Below, one piece after another: positions 32,078 through 40,845 of a stretch of 64,000 bases of DNA; within the stretch, counting starts at the first letter, position 1; every line of letters begins with the position of its first letter. The DNA is from Muribaculaceae bacterium. Its GTDB lineage: Bacteria; Bacteroidota; Bacteroidia; Bacteroidales; Muribaculaceae. Both the position numbers and the translations under genes were made by a program. Under the pieces are notes generated by a model that worked only from the letters and a program-made list of their open reading frames with translations, had not been told where the DNA came from and did not search any database. The stretch covers positions 1-64,000 of the forward strand of contig JAFOXR010000029.1 of assembly GCA_017391675.1 (NCBI GenBank), read 5' to 3'.

Positions 32078-32659
32078 CTACTTCAGAAATGATTTCTCGT
32101 ATTTGTATCCCATTGAGTATAGAGCAAGTGAAACGCCTAGCAAGAAAAACTGTCGGGCAACCTTCGCGAAGATGATGTAAGCATGTTTTGTGCCTGGCTC
32201 GATGCCTTGATGAGTTACTGCATTAAGGGCGTATTCGGCGCATTCCTGAATAGTAGAAATCCACTTCTTGGCCTCTTTTGCTTCTTTCTCCTTGGGGGAT
32301 TCTTGGTTAAGTCCCATCATGTTTTCAAGGACATAGTCGTCCATATAGTCGAAGCCGCGTTTGTCGCGTATCTCCACATAAAGGTCGGGGATATCCTTTA
32401 CATTATCCCAGCACGCGTCCCAGTATACGGCAGCGCCAATTCCGTAATAGCATGCCCACGCGATAGACACCATGGGGTAACGCGCAAATTCGGGAACGAC
32501 ATCGGCCATGTATTGAGGTGCGCTCTCGTGCCATTTTTCCATTAGTTCCTCAATGTCGTAAAGCTGCTTGTTGAGCAGGTTATGGTCGGTGCATATTTTC
32601 ACCAGTGTCTTTTGCAGGTTGGAAATGAAAAGTTCGTCTCCGAAATTATTGTTAAGCAT
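32078..32659 (-). CDS. Conserved-looking protein of unknown function
   Basis: I do not recognise this 193-residue protein. It is rich in aromatic residues in the middle (about 60-85, YPMVSIAWACYYGIGAAVYWDACW) and at the C-terminus (QFFLLGVSLALYSMGYKYEK), which may be buried helices or weak membrane segments. The N-terminal half looks helical and acidic, with LYDIEELMEKWHESAPQYM. No signal peptide. It has its own -7 element (TAACTTTG, 32692-32685). Regular codon use argues for a genuine gene, cytoplasmic or membrane-associated. Confidence 0.65.
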   Translation of the reverse strand: MLNNNFGDELFISNLQKTLVKICTDHNLLNKQLYDIEELMEKWHESAPQYMADVVPEFARYPMVSIAWACYYGIGAAVYWDACWDNVKDIPDLYVEIRDKRGFDYMDDYVLENMMGLNQESPKEKEAKEAKKWISTIQECAEYALNAVTHQGIEPGTKHAYIIFAKVARQFFLLGVSLALYSMGYKYEKSFLK

Positions 32660-32684
32660 AATCTATAGAATCATTATTATAGTG

Positions 32685-32692
32685 CAAAGTTA
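32685..32692 (-). promoter_or_regulatory. -7 element before the unknown 193-residue gene
   Basis: TAACTTTG on the minus strand, about 26 bases upstream of the start codon. Confidence 0.5.
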
Positions 32693-32772
32693 AGCAATAT
32701 TCCTTTGAGAAGAAAAGTTTATTGGAGTTTTGAGGTGAATGCCACAACTTTTTAGAATACCTCTTCTTCAGT

Positions 32773-34407
32773 TCAGAATGGGCAAGGTGCGGTGATTTCA
32801 ATTGGTTTTCCGGTGATTGGGTGAGTGAATGTGATAGACTCGGCATGAAGGTATAGCCGGTCGGAATGTGTGCCGTAGAGAGTATCTCCCACTATTGGGG
32901 CATTAAGCCCCTCTGGGTGTGCCGAGTGTACTCGCAACTGGTGTGTGCGGCCAGTGAGCGGATAGAATGCTATGCGGGTTTTGCCATTTTTGCACTCTAT
33001 AGTTTCGTATTTTGTGATAGCTGGTTTACCGTGCGAGAAACTCACAATCTGGAAAGGCCGTTCATTAGGGTTAAGCGTGAGAGGTAGGCTGATAGTTCCT
33101 TGTGATGCGTTTATATCTCCGTCAACAAGAGCAATGTACCGCTTTTGTATATTACGGTTCTTGAATATACTCTGCATAGCCTTGTGAGTATCTTTGTCCT
33201 TAGCAAAAAGCAGTACCCCCGATGTGTCCATGTCAAGACGATGGACAATCATCGGCTTTTCTCCCTCAGGGAAAAGTCTCTCGATATGCTCTTGCAGAGA
33301 GTATGTGGACAATTTGCCAGGAACGGAAAGCACGCCAGCAGGCTTGTTTACTGCTAGAATCCATTGGTCTTCATACAGAATGTCAATCTCAGCGCAAGTG
33401 GCGGTTCTTTCCAAAGGATTTGGCTCAACATCAAGCCCTTGCAGCATCCAGTTTAGGATAGGTTCGCATTTGGCTTTGCATGAGGGGTAGAATTGTCCAT
33501 GCTTGCGTATGGTCTCTTTCGGAGAATCGCCTACCCAGAACTCAGCCATGGCAATAGGCTTAAGGCTATGGGAAAAAGCATACTGCAATAATTTAGGGGC
33601 AGCGCATTCTCCTGCTCCCGCTGGAGGGGTTCCTTGCGGAGTACAGGCGAAGATGTCGCACAGGTCACGGCTTTCGCCATAGGCATTTAGCATAACGAAG
33701 TGCCTGAAAATCTTTTCTTGGAGTTGGGCACTGCGGATTTGCCGTTCGGTTTTCAGCTCATTGATATGCTTGTCTAGAGTGGATAGTTTGTCCCTAAGGA
33801 AGTCCAGGTTCTTGTTCCATCTGTTTTGGATTCGTTTAAGCTCGGCCTTTTGGAACTGGCTCTCGGCAATGAGGATTGAGTCGTCAATGCCTTGTCTGCG
33901 AGCTTCGTCGCGTTTAGCTTTTGCTTCTTTCATGAAGCCCTTGTAGCTGTCAATAGCATTTTTTGCGTCGATTTGCATTACGGACAGATGCTCCATGATG
34001 GCTTTGCCTTCGCCGCTGTTCAATTCATCATTGATTTTATTGTTGATTGCCGAAATGGCGTCTTCTTCAGGGCGAAAGAACCCCTTTTCAGACAATAAAT
34101 CATAAACGGCAGGCACGAAATAGGGGTAGTTGTTGCTGTGTGCAAGGTTGCCCGAAAATGCAGCTAGAAAACCAGTTTCTGTTTTTCCGTCGGTCGTCAG
34201 CCGATTCACCACCAGAATCCCCATCATCTTGCCTTTCTGCAGTTCGCTGCACCAATGACTTTGTGACTTCAGGTGGTCTTGAATATGTCTGGCTGCAATA
34301 ACGCAAAGAGGGTGAGGGGTATAATAAAACGGGAATGTAAATTGCCTAGGCAATTCCATCCCGTTCAGTTCTTCTTGAGAAAATTTATGGAATTTGTCGT
34401 ATTCCAC
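32773..34407 (-). CDS. RluA family pseudouridine synthase with long N-terminal extension
   Basis: A 544-residue RNA pseudouridine synthase. The catalytic domain is the C-terminal part (about 345-540): DQWILAVNKPAGVLSVPG, then MIVHRLDMDTSGVLLFAKD with the catalytic Asp of HRLDMDTSG, and RTHQLRVHSAH. The N-terminal 330 residues include a coiled coil (about 140-230, rich in Lys/Arg/Glu/Gln) and an APKLLQYAFSHSLKPIAMAEFW segment. This architecture is, from memory, common in Bacteroidales and often annotated as a tRNA U32/23S U746 synthase. It follows the DUF1846 gene by 26 bases and is probably co-transcribed. Confidence 0.88.
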   Translation of the reverse strand: MEYDKFHKFSQEELNGMELPRQFTFPFYYTPHPLCVIAARHIQDHLKSQSHWCSELQKGKMMGILVVNRLTTDGKTETGFLAAFSGNLAHSNNYPYFVPAVYDLLSEKGFFRPEEDAISAINNKINDELNSGEGKAIMEHLSVMQIDAKNAIDSYKGFMKEAKAKRDEARRQGIDDSILIAESQFQKAELKRIQNRWNKNLDFLRDKLSTLDKHINELKTERQIRSAQLQEKIFRHFVMLNAYGESRDLCDIFACTPQGTPPAGAGECAAPKLLQYAFSHSLKPIAMAEFWVGDSPKETIRKHGQFYPSCKAKCEPILNWMLQGLDVEPNPLERTATCAEIDILYEDQWILAVNKPAGVLSVPGKLSTYSLQEHIERLFPEGEKPMIVHRLDMDTSGVLLFAKDKDTHKAMQSIFKNRNIQKRYIALVDGDINASQGTISLPLTLNPNERPFQIVSFSHGKPAITKYETIECKNGKTRIAFYPLTGRTHQLRVHSAHPEGLNAPIVGDTLYGTHSDRLYLHAESITFTHPITGKPIEITAPCPF

Positions 34408-34433
34408 TTGGTAGCTGTATTAAGTGTAATGCG

Positions 34434-35897
34434 TTACCCTTTCTTGACAGGGTCACAAGTGAGTCCTACTCCTAATTTCTTGAAAATCTTGCGGTCTACT
34501 TCGCTGAGCATCACTGTGCAGTGCACTTGGCAGCCTTTTAGCTTTGGCAGTTGTTCAAGAGCCATGCGGCATTTATCGTCGCTGTTGCTTAGTATTGACA
34601 ATGCAACCAGTACCTCATCTGTGTGAAGACGAGGGTTGTTGCCATGCAGGAATTCCACTTTGGTCTTTTGAATAGGTTCAATCATCACTTCTGGTATGAG
34701 CTTTACTTCATCGGCAATACCTGCAAGATGCTTAGTAGCATTCAGGATAAGGGCTGCGCTAGGACCAAGAAGCCCGCTGGTGCGAGATGTGATGATTGTA
34801 CCGTCATGCAGCTCTATTGCAGCTGCGTGTACTCCTGATAACTCTCTTTTCTTTTGGGCTGCAACGGTAGTTTTTCGGTACTCGGTAGAGAGTTTTGCCT
34901 GTTTCATTATAAGTGCAATCTTGTTTACCTCGTTTTCATTATTGCCCTTGTTGGCAAGATTGCACAATGCATAGTAGTGGCGTCTTACGATTTCATCTCT
35001 TGCCGCATCGCAGCACACTCCCTCGTCGCTCATGCAGTATCCAATCATGTTTACGCCCATGTCGGTAGGAGACTTGTATGGGCTTTCACCGTATATGCTT
35101 TCAAACAGGGTGTTCAGTACTGGGAATATTTCAAGGTCACGATTATATGTGACAGCCACTTCGCCATGAGCTTCAAGGTGCAACGGGTCAATCATATTCA
35201 CATCGTTAAGGTCGGCAGTGGCTGCTTCATAGGCAATATTTACCGGATGCTTAAGAGGCAGGTTCCACACTGGGAATGTCTCGAACTTTGCATATCCGGC
35301 TTTGATGCCTCGCTTGTTTTCGTGATAAAGCTGGCTCAAGCATACGGCCATTTTGCCGCTTCCAGGACCAGGGGCAGTGACAACAATAAGAGGGCGTTGC
35401 GTTTCTACATAATCGTTCTTTCCGAAACCATCGTCGGAGTCGATGAGTGCAACATTATGAGGGTATCCGTCGATTGTGTAGTGGTAGTATACCTTGATGC
35501 CTAGCCGTTCAAGTCTGTTGCGGTAGGCGTCGGCACTTGACTGGCCATTGTAGTGGGTGATAACCACCCCTCCCACATAAAGTCCAACATTTTCAAACTC
35601 GGCGCGCAGGCGAAGTACATCTTCGTCGTAGGTGATACCTAAATCGCTACGCGTCTTGTTCTTTTCAATGTCTATTGCACTGATGACCATGACCACTTCG
35701 GCATATTCGCTTAGTTGCATAAGCATTTGCAGCTTGCTGTCGGGCATAAAGCCTGGCAACACGCGGCTAGCATGATGGTCGTCAAATAACTTGCCTCCGA
35801 ATTCGAGGTATAACTTGTCTCCGAACTGAGCAATACGCTCCTTGATGCGCTCAGATTGTATCTTCAGATACTTGTCGTTGTCAAACCCTATTTTCAT
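34434..35897 (-). CDS. DUF1846 family protein
   Basis: A 487-residue protein of the DUF1846 family, recognised by its N-terminal MKIGFDNDKYLKIQSERIKERI, the LYLEFGGKLFDDHHASRVLPGF segment and the APGPGSGKMAVCLSQLYHE motif near residue 175, which resembles a nucleotide-binding loop (GPGSGK). The function is unknown. No signal peptide. The start at 35897 was preferred to an upstream in-frame codon at 35942 because a promoter (35906-35936) lies between them. First gene of a pair with the RluA-family synthase. Confidence 0.9.
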   Translation of the reverse strand: MKIGFDNDKYLKIQSERIKERIAQFGDKLYLEFGGKLFDDHHASRVLPGFMPDSKLQMLMQLSEYAEVVMVISAIDIEKNKTRSDLGITYDEDVLRLRAEFENVGLYVGGVVITHYNGQSSADAYRNRLERLGIKVYYHYTIDGYPHNVALIDSDDGFGKNDYVETQRPLIVVTAPGPGSGKMAVCLSQLYHENKRGIKAGYAKFETFPVWNLPLKHPVNIAYEAATADLNDVNMIDPLHLEAHGEVAVTYNRDLEIFPVLNTLFESIYGESPYKSPTDMGVNMIGYCMSDEGVCCDAARDEIVRRHYYALCNLANKGNNENEVNKIALIMKQAKLSTEYRKTTVAAQKKRELSGVHAAAIELHDGTIITSRTSGLLGPSAALILNATKHLAGIADEVKLIPEVMIEPIQKTKVEFLHGNNPRLHTDEVLVALSILSNSDDKCRMALEQLPKLKGCQVHCTVMLSEVDRKIFKKLGVGLTCDPVKKG

Positions 35898-35905
35898 AAT
35901 GTATG

Positions 35906-35936
35906 CAAAGATAGTGCAACATTCCAATTCTCGCAA
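35906..35936 (-). promoter_or_regulatory. DUF1846 gene promoter
   Basis: On the minus strand, TTG (35936-35934), a 20-base spacer and TATCTTTG (35913-35906). The start codon follows within nine bases, so the leader is very short. Confidence 0.65.
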
Positions 35937-35978
35937 AAACAAAAAGCGGAAAAATTTAAAAAAATGAGAGCCATGTTG

Positions 35979-35986
35979 TATCTTTG
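35979..35986 (+). promoter_or_regulatory. FKBP gene promoter, -7 element
   Basis: TATCTTTG, 26 bases before the FKBP start and 66 bases from the divergent DUF1846 -7 element with the same sequence. Confidence 0.55.
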
Positions 35987-36011
35987 CATAAGTGTAAAAA
36001 TGATGTTAATT

Positions 36012-36419
36012 ATGGCAAAGAAACCTGATTCTAAATATGTGGCTGAATGTCGTCAATTTCTGGAAGAAATGGCGGCACAACCCGATGTGAGAAATGTGAG
36101 CAAGGGAGTGTTGATGAAGTACATTGAGCGGGGTACAGGCGAGGTGAGTCCACGCGCAAATAATGTGGTATCGGTGAAGTATAAGGGCATGCTTATAGAC
36201 GGTACCGTGTTTGACTCGAATATGGAAGACGGATACCCTGCGGCATTCCGTTTGCGTGATTTGATTGTAGGCTGGCAAATAGTTCTTACTCAAATGGTTG
36301 CAGGCGATAAAGTGATGGTGTATATTCCGTCAGAATTTGGCTATGGCGATCGTCGTGAAGGGGATATCCCAGGAGGATCAACGCTTGTGTATGAAATACA
36401 CTTGGTAGAAGTGCATTAA
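36012..36419 (+). CDS. FKBP-type peptidyl-prolyl cis-trans isomerase
   Basis: A 135-residue protein with one FKBP domain (about 40-135): VVSVKYKGMLIDGTVFDSN, LIVGWQIVLTQMVAGDKVMVYIPSEFGYGDR, and the closing IPGGSTLVYEIHLVEV. These cover the usual Tyr/Asp/Trp active-site positions. The N-terminal 35 residues are helical and there is no signal peptide or lipobox, so it is probably cytoplasmic, unlike many secreted Bacteroidetes FKBPs. The start was placed at MAKKPDSK because the promoter lies just upstream and further in-frame codons would extend into it. Confidence 0.9.
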   Translation: MAKKPDSKYVAECRQFLEEMAAQPDVRNVSKGVLMKYIERGTGEVSPRANNVVSVKYKGMLIDGTVFDSNMEDGYPAAFRLRDLIVGWQIVLTQMVAGDKVMVYIPSEFGYGDRREGDIPGGSTLVYEIHLVEVH

Positions 36420-36448
36420 TACTCTTCTATTTAGTATTTAACTCAAAA

Positions 36449-36484
36449 GATGGCGAACCTGAATTTTCATTTGGGCTCGCCATC
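36449..36484. terminator. Terminator between FKBP and DUF2007 genes
   Basis: An 8-bp stem (36449-36456 with 36477-36484). The minus strand continues into TTTTG, so it serves DUF2007 best; the + side lacks a strong T-tract. Confidence 0.65.
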
Positions 36485-36488
36485 ATAA

Positions 36489-36719
36489 TTATTCTATCGC
36501 TTGAGAATTAAGGATTTCTTGTGCCAGAGGCAGGTCGCTTTTGAATACTAGAACCTTTACCATACCATAGTTGATAGGGGCAAGGCTTAATACATTGGAC
36601 ATAATCTCATTGGTGAGCATAGCTTGAACGCCGTTGGTTTCGAGTACGCCTTTAACCATACTGGCTTCTATCGTGTTCTCGTATTCGCCCAAAGTTACAA
36701 GTTCTTCATTATCTTTCAT
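36489..36719 (-). CDS. DUF2007 small protein
   Basis: A 76-residue protein matching the DUF2007 (putative signal-transducing, PII-like ferredoxin-fold) family: VTLGEYENTIEASMVKGVLETNGVQAML, then a variable loop, and KVLVFKSDLPLAQEIL at the end. Function unknown; members are short cytoplasmic proteins. Monocistronic, with a -7 element (36753-36746) and a hairpin after the stop. Confidence 0.85.
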   Translation of the reverse strand: MKDNEELVTLGEYENTIEASMVKGVLETNGVQAMLTNEIMSNVLSLAPINYGMVKVLVFKSDLPLAQEILNSQAIE

Positions 36720-36745
36720 AATTGTAAAATTTGATTGATACTATA

Positions 36746-36753
36746 CAAATATA
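36746..36753 (-). promoter_or_regulatory. DUF2007 promoter, -7 element
   Basis: TATATTTG on the minus strand, 27 bases before the start. Confidence 0.5.
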
Positions 36754-36826
36754 ACGATTTTAGCCCGGTAAAAGTTATAAAAGTTGGCAAAAAATCCTTT
36801 TTTCTGAAAAAAGAAGTGAAATATTA

Positions 36827-36857
36827 TTGACAAACGCTTTTTGAGGTTGTATTTTTG
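36827..36857 (+). promoter_or_regulatory. ftsX-queA operon promoter
   Basis: TTG at 36827-36829, a 20-base spacer and TATTTTTG at 36850-36857, giving a leader of about 65 bases. Confidence 0.65.
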
Positions 36858-36928
36858 CAGTAAAATAGGTTTGGTGTGCATTTGTGTTGATGCATGCCGT
36901 GTCTTGTTTTTGAAAGCATATATTTGCA

Positions 36929-37801
36929 ATGGAAGAGAAAAAGTCAAAAATATCATATTTCAGTACAAACATCACTCCGATAATAAGTGTGTCGCTAGTG
37001 CTTCTCCTGCTAGGTCTTGTGGCCCTTGTAGGTCTGGCTGCAAACAGCTTGACAACCTATGTGAAGGAAAATATCGGCTTTGATGTGGTGGTTGACAGCA
37101 ATGCTTCTCAGCAGGAAATAGATGGGCTTAAGCGCTTATGGACAAAAGCTCCGTATGTGAGCAGTGTAAAGTATATCTCAAAAGAAGATGCGCTTAAGGC
37201 CTGGGAAAAGGATACGGGTGAAGACCTGATGGAAGTTATAGGAGTTAATCCGTTGAATGCAGAATTTGAAATAAGGGTTAAAGCCCAGTATGTGAGTGTG
37301 GACAGCCTTAACAGGATAGAGCATTCGATTAAAGATGTTGCTGGTGTAGAAAGCGTAAAGATGCACAAAGATGTTGTGGAGCAAATCAATAACAATGTGA
37401 AGAGTGTAATGCTTGTTCTAGGTGTGGTGCTGATTATGCTTGTGATAATCTCGTTTGTGCTAATAAACAATACGGTGAGATTGGCTGTGTATTCAAAGCG
37501 TTTCTTGATACATACGATGAAACTGGTGGGAGCAACCCCTGGATTCATTCGTAGACCGTTTGTGCTCACCAATCTGCTTAATGGCGTTATTGCTTCAATT
37601 ATTGCGATTGTGATACTTTTCGGGCTGATTTGTTATGTTATGGAAGTGAACCCCGATTATGCCAGTCTTGTTGACATGACTCAAGTGGGAATGGTATTCT
37701 GCGGTATAGTTGTAGCCGGAGTGCTTATGTGCTCGGTTGCCGCATCGCTAGCAGCCAATCGTTTCATAGGATTGAATTATGATGAATTATATACAAAATA
37801 A
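36929..37801 (+). CDS. ftsX: Cell division protein FtsX
   Basis: A 290-residue permease-like protein that, with the ATPase FtsE, regulates septal murein hydrolases. Topology: first helix at about 14-38 (ITPIISVSLVLLLLGLVALVGLAANSL), a periplasmic domain of about 130 residues (VKYISKEDALKAWEKDTGEDLMEV, GVNPLNAEFEIRVK), then three helices in the FtsX domain. RLAVYSKRFLIHTMKLVGATPGFIRRPF is the conserved coupling segment. ftsE is not adjacent in this window. First gene of ftsX-DUF3098-uppP-truB-queA. Confidence 0.93.
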   Translation: MEEKKSKISYFSTNITPIISVSLVLLLLGLVALVGLAANSLTTYVKENIGFDVVVDSNASQQEIDGLKRLWTKAPYVSSVKYISKEDALKAWEKDTGEDLMEVIGVNPLNAEFEIRVKAQYVSVDSLNRIEHSIKDVAGVESVKMHKDVVEQINNNVKSVMLVLGVVLIMLVIISFVLINNTVRLAVYSKRFLIHTMKLVGATPGFIRRPFVLTNLLNGVIASIIAIVILFGLICYVMEVNPDYASLVDMTQVGMVFCGIVVAGVLMCSVAASLAANRFIGLNYDELYTK

Positions 37802-37812
37802 AAATTAAGAAT

Positions 37813-38103
37813 ATGGCAGTTGTAAAGTCTAATAGTAAGGAAAAGAAGACAAAAATACAATACAATGAGTTTCCTCTAGCTCCGGCTAATTTTATACGCA
37901 TGGCAATAGCAGGAATACTTATAGTAGTAGGATTTGTGCTAATGGCTGGAGGGTCAAATGATTCGGAGGTGTTCAATATGGATATATTCAGCACACGCCG
38001 CGTAATAGTGGGTCCTGCCATTTCATTTATTGGCTTTGTGTATATGGCATTCGCTATTATCTATAAAAGCAGAAAGACTAAGAATAACGAAACAGAAGAA
38101 TAA
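37813..38103 (+). CDS. DUF3098 membrane protein
   Basis: A 96-residue protein with a basic N-terminus, two hydrophobic helices (about 30-48, MAIAGILIVVGFVLMAGG, and about 65-85, IVGPAISFIGFVYMAFAII) joined by a short acidic loop (NDSEVFNMDIFSTRR), and a charged tail. The pattern and its place between ftsX and uppP identify DUF3098, a Bacteroidetes-specific family of unknown function. Operon location suggests an envelope or division role. Confidence 0.88.
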   Translation: MAVVKSNSKEKKTKIQYNEFPLAPANFIRMAIAGILIVVGFVLMAGGSNDSEVFNMDIFSTRRVIVGPAISFIGFVYMAFAIIYKSRKTKNNETEE

Positions 38104-38109
38104 CGAACG

Positions 38110-38955
38110 ATGAGTATTTTTGAGACGATTGTCATTGCGATAGTAGAAGGACTTACCGAGTTCTTGCCAGTGTCCTCAACAGGACATATGATTATTGCAC
38201 AGAACCTGCTCGGTGTGGAAAGTACCGAATTTGTGAAAGCATTTACATTCATTATACAGTTTGGCGCTATACTTTCGGTAGTAGTCCTATATTGGAAAAG
38301 ATTTTTCAAACTGAACCAGGCTCCAGCTCCCGAAGGTGCTTCGGCGTTGAAACGGTTCCTTCATAAATATGATTTTTACTGGAAACTATTTGTCGCATTC
38401 ATACCGGCTGCTGTCTTTGGACTATTGTTCAGTGATGCAATAGATGCAATGCTTGAAAAAGTGGAAGTAGTGGCTGTGACGCTTATCCTGGGAGGTGTGT
38501 TCATGCTGTTCTGTGATAAGATTTTCAACAAGGGTAGCGATGAAACAGAGCTTACTGAGAAGCGTGCTTTAATGGTGGGATTGTTCCAGTGCATATCCAT
38601 GATACCGGGAGTGTCGCGTTCAATGGCGACAATTGTGGGAGGTATGTCACAACGCATGACACGAAAGGCCGCAGCCGAATTCTCTTTCTTCCTGGCTGTT
38701 CCTACAATGTTTGCGGCTACATTGTATAAAGTGTATAAGCTCTTCAGTGAAGGCGGAATGGAGATGATAACAGGCAATATGACAACATTGGTTGTGGGAA
38801 ATCTTGTAGCGTTCATTGTTGCGCTGCTGGCTATAAAATTCTTCATAAGTTTTGTAACTAAGTACGGCTTTAAGGCATTTGGCTGGTATCGTATTATCGT
38901 GGGAGGTATAATCCTTATTATGCTGCTTACTGGTCATAACTTAACTATAATGTAA
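38110..38955 (+). CDS. uppP: Undecaprenyl-diphosphatase (BacA)
   Basis: A 281-residue polytopic enzyme that recycles undecaprenyl pyrophosphate to the carrier phosphate for wall and glycan synthesis. The two signatures are [18 protein letters not shown] (about 15-32) and the Arg motif [14 protein letters not shown] (about 160-173). About eight hydrophobic segments. The stop overlaps the truB start by one base. Its presence fits the nearby polysaccharide genes, which need the same lipid carrier, although it belongs to the division/tRNA operon. Confidence 0.95.
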   Translation: MSIFETIVIAIVEGLTEFLPVSSTGHMIIAQNLLGVESTEFVKAFTFIIQFGAILSVVVLYWKRFFKLNQAPAPEGASALKRFLHKYDFYWKLFVAFIPAAVFGLLFSDAIDAMLEKVEVVAVTLILGGVFMLFCDKIFNKGSDETELTEKRALMVGLFQCISMIPGVSRSMATIVGGMSQRMTRKAAAEFSFFLAVPTMFAATLYKVYKLFSEGGMEMITGNMTTLVVGNLVAFIVALLAIKFFISFVTKYGFKAFGWYRIIVGGIILIMLLTGHNLTIM

Positions 38956-39665
38956 TGGATTTCCTTAAAGGCGAAATATTTCATATAGACAAACCTTATG
39001 GCTGGACCTCGTTTGCTGTCGTGGGTAAGCTGCGATATCACATAAGCAAGCGTTTGGGAGTGAAGAAAATAAAGGTAGGTCATGCAGGAACGCTCGATCC
39101 TCTTGCATCGGGAGTGCTTGTGGTATGTACCGGCAAGGCAACCAAGCGTATAGACGAACTTCAAGCAGGCGTTAAAGAATATGTTGCCGAAATAAAATTG
39201 GGTGCGACTACACCGTCATTCGATTTGGAAACCGAAGAAGATGCAACATATCCTTGGGAGCATATTACTCGCGAACAGATTGACAATGTGCTGCAGACCC
39301 AGTTTGTGGGAAGCATAGAGCAAGTACCGCCGTCATATTCGGCTTGCAAGATAAATGGAAAGAGAGCCTATAAGATTGCTCGTACTGGTAACGAGGTAGA
39401 ACTGAAGGCCAAAACGCTTGTAATCAATGAGATTGAATTGCTTGAGTTTGAAGGTCAAAGACTTGCGATACGAGTCGTGTGCGGAAAGGGTACATATATT
39501 AGAGCCTTGGCGCGTGATATCGGTCTGGCATTAGGAAGTGGCGCACACTTGACAGGGCTTCGTCGCACTCGTGTGGGAGATGTGCTTGTGCAGGAGTGCC
39601 TGTCGGTAGACGAGGCTGTTGATGTAATTAATACGACCGATATTGTTGAGCCGGAGACTGCTTGA
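38955..39665 (+). CDS. truB: tRNA pseudouridine55 synthase TruB
   Basis: A 236-residue enzyme making pseudouridine 55 in the T-arm of tRNAs. The start reads FHIDKPYGWTSFAVV, the catalytic Asp is in KVGHAGTLDPLASGVLVVCTG, and later motifs are PPSYSACKINGKRAYKIAR and CGKGTYIRALARDIG. It lacks the C-terminal PUA domain found in longer homologues, as is usual in Bacteroidetes. Coupled to uppP by a one-base overlap. Confidence 0.95.
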   Translation: MDFLKGEIFHIDKPYGWTSFAVVGKLRYHISKRLGVKKIKVGHAGTLDPLASGVLVVCTGKATKRIDELQAGVKEYVAEIKLGATTPSFDLETEEDATYPWEHITREQIDNVLQTQFVGSIEQVPPSYSACKINGKRAYKIARTGNEVELKAKTLVINEIELLEFEGQRLAIRVVCGKGTYIRALARDIGLALGSGAHLTGLRRTRVGDVLVQECLSVDEAVDVINTTDIVEPETA

Positions 39666-39712
39666 TGTTACTTGATTGGAAAAAGAAAAATATAAAGATA
39701 TAAGATAAGAAG

Positions 39713-40765
39713 ATGAAATTATCGGAATTTAAATTTAAACTGCCGGAAGAACTTATTGCAACGCATCCTGCTCCGGTGAGAGATGAATCCAGACTGCTTG
39801 TGCTTCACAGGAAAGATGGAAGTATAGAACACAAAGTGTTTAAGGATATCCTTGAATACTTTGATGAAAATGATTTGTTTGTATTCAATGATACTCGAGT
39901 GTTCCCTGCAAAACTATATGGAAACAAGGAGAAGACTGGTGCTAAGATTGAAGTGTTCATGCTTCGTGAGCTTAATAGCGAACATAAGTTGTGGGATGTG
40001 CTTGTAGAGCCGGCTCGAAAGATAAGAATCGGTAACAAGCTGTATTTCGGACTTGATGATTCTATGGTGGCCGAAGTTATTGACAACACTACATCAAGAG
40101 GCCGTACACTTCGTTTCTTGTATGACGGAGAACATGACGAATTCAAGGAAAATCTTTTTGCATTGGGTAATACTCCTCTGCCTTACTATATAAAGCGCGA
40201 ACCAGAAGAGGACGATGTAGAACGCTATCAGTGCATATTTGCAAAAAATGAAGGTGCTGTGGTTGCTCCTGCAGCAGGTTTGCACTTCAGTCGTGAGTTG
40301 ATGAAGAAAATGGAAATTCGTGGCGTGAATGCAGGATTCTTGACATTGCATTCGGGATTGGGTAATTATCGTGAAATTGATGTTGAGGATTTGACAAAGC
40401 ACCGCATGGACTCTGAGCAAATGGAAGTGAACGAGGAGCTTGTTAAACTCGTAAATGACACAAAAGATGCTGAGAAACGCGTGTGTGCGATAGGTACATC
40501 AACTATGCGCGCGATAGAAAGTACAGTGGCGATGAATGGACACATCAAGCCTTATTCCGGCTGGACCAACAAGTTCATTTTCCCACCTTATGACTTTACT
40601 GTGTGCAACGCTATGGTGAGCAATTTCCATATGCCATATTCGGTAATGCTTATGATGGTGGCTGCGTTTGGCGGTTACGAAATGGTTATGAATGCTTACA
40701 ATGTGGCAGTGAAAGAAGGTTACCGTTTCGGTGCTTATGGTGATGCAATGCTTATAATAGACTGA
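39713..40765 (+). CDS. queA: SAM:tRNA ribosyltransferase-isomerase QueA
   Basis: A 350-residue enzyme that transfers the ribosyl part of S-adenosylmethionine to preQ1-modified tRNA to form epoxyqueuosine. Motifs: [55 protein letters not shown], and [13 protein letters not shown] and later [13 protein letters not shown] and [16 protein letters not shown]. Last gene of the ftsX operon before a long perfect palindrome terminator. Confidence 0.95.
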   Translation: MKLSEFKFKLPEELIATHPAPVRDESRLLVLHRKDGSIEHKVFKDILEYFDENDLFVFNDTRVFPAKLYGNKEKTGAKIEVFMLRELNSEHKLWDVLVEPARKIRIGNKLYFGLDDSMVAEVIDNTTSRGRTLRFLYDGEHDEFKENLFALGNTPLPYYIKREPEEDDVERYQCIFAKNEGAVVAPAAGLHFSRELMKKMEIRGVNAGFLTLHSGLGNYREIDVEDLTKHRMDSEQMEVNEELVKLVNDTKDAEKRVCAIGTSTMRAIESTVAMNGHIKPYSGWTNKFIFPPYDFTVCNAMVSNFHMPYSVMLMMVAAFGGYEMVMNAYNVAVKEGYRFGAYGDAMLIID

Positions 40766-40796
40766 TGCCAGGATAAAACTGGAATATGAATATAGG

Positions 40797-40830
40797 AAAA
40801 AGTAAAGCCGGAATTCCGGCTTTACTTTTT
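40797..40830. terminator. Bidirectional terminator between queA and GT2
   Basis: A 34-bp perfect palindrome with A5 at the left and T5 at the right ends, centred on GGAATTCC. It can terminate the convergent transcripts from both sides. Confidence 0.9.
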
Positions 40831-40845
40831 TGTATCTTAGGAGTC

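Noticed and set aside
34854-35504. 216-codon frame antisense to the DUF1846 gene
   Set aside because: Shadow of a well-supported gene; no start signal or domain.
36919-36926. TATATTTG directly before the ftsX start codon, suggesting a leaderless mRNA
   Set aside because: No -33 TTG at the right spacing, and a complete promoter lies 70 bases upstream at 36827-36857.
37108-37572. 154-codon frame antisense to ftsX
   Set aside because: Shadow of ftsX, Ser/Thr/Ile-rich with no domain.
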